Shown here in pieces: positions 31,902 through 34,893 of a stretch of DNA of 34,893 bases (position 1 is the stretch's first letter; each line of letters begins with the position of its first letter). The position numbers were made by a program, and so were the translations under genes. The notes under the pieces were generated by a model. The model did not search any database. It was not told the DNA's origin and worked only from the letters and a program-made list of their open reading frames with translations. Origin of the DNA: an uncultured Woeseiaceae bacterium (GTDB taxonomy: Bacteria; Pseudomonadota; Gammaproteobacteria; Steroidobacterales; Woeseiaceae); assembly GCA_937944275.1 (NCBI GenBank), contig CALDZH010000026.1, positions 1-34,893 on the forward strand, written 5' to 3'.

Positions 31902-33728
31902 TCACCCGCCGTACATACTTTGAATCAGGGTATCGTATTTGTCGCTGACAAAACTGCGCTTCAGCTTCATCGTCGGTGTAAGTTCGTCGTCTTCCGCCGT
32001 TAACAATATATCAATCAACCTGAACCTCTTGATCTGTTCGACTGAAGAAAAGCCCTGATTCACTTCAGCCACGACCCCATCAATCAACCTGACGACCTCC
32101 TTGCGTGCGCACAGCGAACGATAATCGGTGAACGGCACAGAATGCGTCTGCGCATAGTGTTCGACGTTCTCCTGATCGATCATGATCAGGCAGGTCAGAT
32201 ACTTGCGCTGATCGCCGATGACAACGGCATCTGCAATGTACGGCGAAAACTTGAGCTCGTTCTCAATGACCGACGGGGTAATATTCTTGCCACCCGCGGT
32301 AATGATGATGTCCTTGAGCCGGTCCGTGATCTTCAGGTTGCCCTCGTCGTCCATCTCACCGACGTCGCCTGTGTGTATCCAACCGTCGACGACCGTCTCG
32401 ATGGTCTTCTCTGGTTGGTTCAGGTAGCCGGAAAACTGACCGATCGAGCGAACGAGAATCTCGCCCGTTGTCTCGTCGATGCGCACTTCCGAACCCCGCA
32501 TCGCCCGGCCAACCGTCCCGTGTCGAAACTCACCACGGCGCGTCACGGTAACGATACCGGTTTCCGTCTGCCCGTAGGCCTCACGGCACGACAAGCCCAG
32601 CGCAAGGTACCAGCGCAGCAGTGCGACCGATATCGGTGCCGCGCCGGTCAACAGTGTGTGTGCCCGATCCAGACCGAGCACCTTCTTGATATTGCGGAAC
32701 ACAAGCCGATCCGCAAGCTCGTATTTCAGCTTGTCCAACGTGGACAGCGCTTCTCCGGCCAGCAGCTTGTCGGCCCGCCGGTACCCTGCGGCCAGCGCGA
32801 GTTCGTAGGCCTTGCGCCCCGCCCACGTAGCCTCGGACATGGCGGTCGAGATACGAGAGTAGAACTTCTCCCACACGCGCGGCACGGCGAACAGGTAGGT
32901 CGGCGATAATTCGACGAGATCCTGCGCGACTGTCTCCGGGCTCTCGGCAAAGTTGATGGTCGCGTTGCTGTAGATTGGGAGCCATCCCGAAAAGATACGT
33001 TCCGCCACGTGGCACAACGGCAGGTAGGTCAGCAGTTCATCATTCTCGCCCGCACCGTAGTAGTCATCGACCAGCGTAAACTGGTACATCGCGTAACGCT
33101 GCGGCAGCATCGCACCCTTTGGCAGGCCTGTAGTCCCGGACGTGTACACGAGTGCCGCCACATCGTCCGGTTGACTGTCAGCAACGATGCGCTCGACCCG
33201 ACCCGGGTTGTCGGCGCCGTATTTGCGACCCAGTTCGTACAGCGCCTCGACCGGCTCAACCTTGTCGTGCTCAAAGTCGCGCAAGCCCTTCCAATCGAAC
33301 ACCCAGACACGCTCGACGAGCGGGAGATCGCCTTCGATTTCGAGATACTTGTCGAGCTGCTCCTCGTCCTCGACAAACAGGAAGCGTGTTCTCGAATCGA
33401 TCAGTGCATGTTCGACCTGGCGCGCCTGATAGGTCGGGTAAATTCCGCTCGTGGTGCCACCCGCCAGCTGCGTGCCGTAATCCGCAAACAGCCATTCCTT
33501 GCAGTCCTCACTGAGAATGGACGCAATATCGCCGCGCTGCGCGCCGCAGGCGAGCAAGCCATTGGCGATGGCCATCGCGTACTCGCGATAATCATCCCAT
33601 GAGTAACTCTGCCAGATGCCGTAATCCTTCTCGCGCATCGCGATACGCGAGCCGCGTTTGGTGCTGTTCTTGAGAAAGAGCTGCGGCAGGGTTCTGCAGC
33701 CGTCGATGACGAGGGTCGCATCATTCAT
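31902..33728 (-). CDS. Long-chain acyl-CoA synthetase (FadD15-type AMP-forming ligase)
   Basis: The 608-residue AMP-forming ligase has the P-loop motif VYTSGTTGLPKGAML (about 194-208), the GYGQTET-like REAYGQTET segment, and the C-terminal signature WIHTGDVGEMDDEG with the adenylate-forming hinge KITDRLKDII. The length fits the eukaryote-like long-chain (FadD15) branch. The gene lies between livF and the binding-protein gene and overlaps livF by four bases, so uptake and CoA activation of a carboxylate are probably coupled. I take the ATG at 33728 rather than the GTG at 33734. Confidence 0.93.
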   Translation of the reverse strand: MNDATLVIDGCRTLPQLFLKNSTKRGSRIAMREKDYGIWQSYSWDDYREYAMAIANGLLACGAQRGDIASILSEDCKEWLFADYGTQLAGGTTSGIYPTYQARQVEHALIDSRTRFLFVEDEEQLDKYLEIEGDLPLVERVWVFDWKGLRDFEHDKVEPVEALYELGRKYGADNPGRVERIVADSQPDDVAALVYTSGTTGLPKGAMLPQRYAMYQFTLVDDYYGAGENDELLTYLPLCHVAERIFSGWLPIYSNATINFAESPETVAQDLVELSPTYLFAVPRVWEKFYSRISTAMSEATWAGRKAYELALAAGYRRADKLLAGEALSTLDKLKYELADRLVFRNIKKVLGLDRAHTLLTGAAPISVALLRWYLALGLSCREAYGQTETGIVTVTRRGEFRHGTVGRAMRGSEVRIDETTGEILVRSIGQFSGYLNQPEKTIETVVDGWIHTGDVGEMDDEGNLKITDRLKDIIITAGGKNITPSVIENELKFSPYIADAVVIGDQRKYLTCLIMIDQENVEHYAQTHSVPFTDYRSLCARKEVVRLIDGVVAEVNQGFSSVEQIKRFRLIDILLTAEDDELTPTMKLKRSFVSDKYDTLIQSMYGG

Positions 33729-34498
33729 CGCCACGTCTTCCGCTTTTTCCAGCGGCGCCGCCCGCGCACGCCCTCTTCCTTCTTGCCGAGGTAGAACTCC
33801 TTGATGTCATCACTTTCGAGCAGGTGGTCACTCGGACCATCCATGACCATGCCGCCCACTTCCATCACGTATCCGCGTTGCGACACACGCAGTGCCGCAT
33901 TCGCGTTCTGCTCGACCAGCAGGATGGTCAGCCCCTGCTCACGATTCAGGCGCCCGATAATCTCGAAGATCTCGGTACACAAGGCTGGAGACAGGCCAAG
34001 CGACGGCTCATCGAGGAGTAGTAATCGAGGCCGCGCAATGAAGCCGCGGCCAATCGCCAGCATCTGTTGTTGTCCGCCCGACAGGTAGGCCGCGGGCTTG
34101 TGACGCAGGTCCCGCAGGACAGGAAAGTAGCCGTAGACCGTCTCGATATCCGCGTGAACCGCGGCCTTGTCGTGCCGGTTGTAGGCGCCCATTGCCAGGT
34201 TGTCCTCGACAGTGAGGAACGGAAACACCTCCCGCCCTTCGGGGACATGCGCTATTCCCTGCCGCGCCACCCAGTCAGGGTCGCGATTCTGGATCTCCTT
34301 GCCATCGAGCAGTACCCGCCCCTTGCGACTATCCAGAGCACCGGTCGCCGTCTTTAACAAGGTCGTCTTGCCTGCGCCGTTGGCACCGAGCACAGCGACG
34401 ATTTCCCCTTCGTTGACCTCCAGGCTGACGCCGCGAATGGCCATGATAGGGCCATAAAACGTCTCGATATTTCGCAACTCAAGAAGCGGCGTCGTCAT
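33725..34498 (-). CDS. livF: Branched-chain-type ABC transporter ATP-binding protein LivF
   Basis: The 257-residue ATPase has Walker A GANGAGKT (38-45), the signature YLSGGQQQM and Walker B LLLLDEPSLGLSP. The C-terminus carries an unusual basic tail (RGRRRWKKRK). It energises uptake with LivG and membrane proteins that should lie beyond the right edge. Its ATG overlaps the livG stop, and it overlaps the synthetase gene downstream. Confidence 0.93.
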   Translation of the reverse strand: MTTPLLELRNIETFYGPIMAIRGVSLEVNEGEIVAVLGANGAGKTTLLKTATGALDSRKGRVLLDGKEIQNRDPDWVARQGIAHVPEGREVFPFLTVEDNLAMGAYNRHDKAAVHADIETVYGYFPVLRDLRHKPAAYLSGGQQQMLAIGRGFIARPRLLLLDEPSLGLSPALCTEIFEIIGRLNREQGLTILLVEQNANAALRVSQRGYVMEVGGMVMDGPSDHLLESDDIKEFYLGKKEEGVRGRRRWKKRKTWR

Positions 34499-34893
34499 TC
34501 CGCGTCCTCTTCCGTTGCGCCGAGATAGGCCTGCTGTACTTCCGCGTTCTCCCGCACCTCGTCTGGCGTACCAATAGCCAGCAGCCGGCCATCATTGACA
34601 GCCATGACCCGGTCCGCCACCTGCCCAACGAGTCCCATGTCGTGTTCGACCATGACCAGCGTGACGCCGAGATCGTGCTTGATGTCCTCCAGCCAGAAGC
34701 CAACGTCGTCCGTCTCTTCGTTGTTCAGCCCGGAGGCGGGTTCGTCGAGCAGCAGCATGGTCGGTTCGGCGCACAGGGCGCGTGCCAGTTCGACATTCTT
34801 GCGGGCACCGTACGACAGATCAGCAATTCGCTCATCACGGTACTGTGCGAGTTCAAGCAGGTCGATGATGTCTTCCACCTTGCGCCGGTGCTC
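34495..34893 (-). CDS. livG: LivG ATP-binding protein, C-terminal part (cut by the window edge)
   Basis: The open frame runs through the right edge, and the 132 visible residues end the protein. They include the ABC signature LSYGARKNVELARAL, Walker B MLLLDEPASGLN and the switch His in MVEHDMGLV, typical of LivG. The first half with Walker A is outside the window. No internal start is needed: the frame continues upstream of the ATG-less region (34878-34893) as coding sequence. It overlaps livF by four bases. Confidence 0.92.
   Translation of the reverse strand, partial: EHRRKVEDIIDLLELAQYRDERIADLSYGARKNVELARALCAEPTMLLLDEPASGLNNEETDDVGFWLEDIKHDLGVTLVMVEHDMGLVGQVADRVMAVNDGRLLAIGTPDEVRENAEVQQAYLGATEEDAE

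Noticed and set aside
1-34893. tRNA, rRNA, CRISPR, prophage or integrase
   Set aside because: No characteristic sequence was recognised on either strand; the window is packed with metabolic genes.

Overview
The window comes from a GC-rich (roughly 57%, estimated by eye) sulfur-oxidising, hydrogen-oxidising bacterium. It is most likely a gammaproteobacterium: the Apr/Sat set with AprM, the Isp-type [NiFe] hydrogenase and the sHdr/lipoate set are together typical of that class. A Woeseiales-like lineage is possible, but the sequence alone does not prove it. Gene density is very high. No gap exceeds about 120 bp, and no rRNA, tRNA, CRISPR array or transposase was seen.

Region 1 (1-11645, minus strand) is one long co-directional gene series. 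It begins with a histone-deacetylase-like amidohydrolase. Next come two radical-SAM lipoyl synthases of the LipS1/LipS2 type, a two-domain lipoate-protein ligase (sLpl(AB)) and a glutamine-amidotransferase-like protein that has lost its nucleophile. A DsrE-family sulfur carrier follows, then the sulfur-oxidising heterodisulfide reductase-like complex in its classical order sHdrC1-B1-A-Hyp-C2-B2. Gaps are 2-52 bp. A further gene starts at position 60 and leaves the window. Together these genes would assemble lipoate on a carrier protein (LbpA, not seen here) and oxidise protein-bound sulfane sulfur to sulfite in the cytoplasm.

Region 2 (11646-12480, plus strand) holds dsrE3A and tusA, the sulfur-relay proteins that feed sHdr. 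They diverge from region 1 across a 91-bp AT-rich regulatory gap.

Region 3 (12504-18663, minus strand) handles sulfite. A YeiH-type exporter and sat lie upstream, followed by a promoter with inverted repeats, then aprM-aprB-aprA and a calcineurin-like phosphoesterase. Sulfite plus AMP becomes APS (AprBA), Sat makes ATP and sulfate, and the exporter may remove sulfate.

Region 4 (18776-21818) carries a periplasmic molybdenum sulfite dehydrogenase with a monohaem lipoprotein cytochrome (SorAB-like), a rhodanese and, convergently, an exported metallo-beta-lactamase-fold protein. This gives a second, direct route for sulfite oxidation.

Region 5 (21906-27669, plus strand) is a group 1e (Isp-type) uptake [NiFe] hydrogenase operon: maturation protease, HupH-like factor, HynS, Isp1 (cytochrome b), Isp2 (HdrD-like) and HynL. 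It ends at a strong intrinsic terminator.

Region 6 (27681-34893) is unrelated carbon metabolism: an AhpD-like protein, a FadB-type beta-oxidation enzyme, a short AraC regulator, and a branched-chain-type ABC transporter fragment (livG, livF, a lipoprotein binding protein) with a long-chain acyl-CoA synthetase.

The least explained points are the deacylase-like gene at the head of the lipoate/sHdr series, the nucleophile-less amidotransferase, and a REP-like palindrome translated inside a lipoyl synthase gene.
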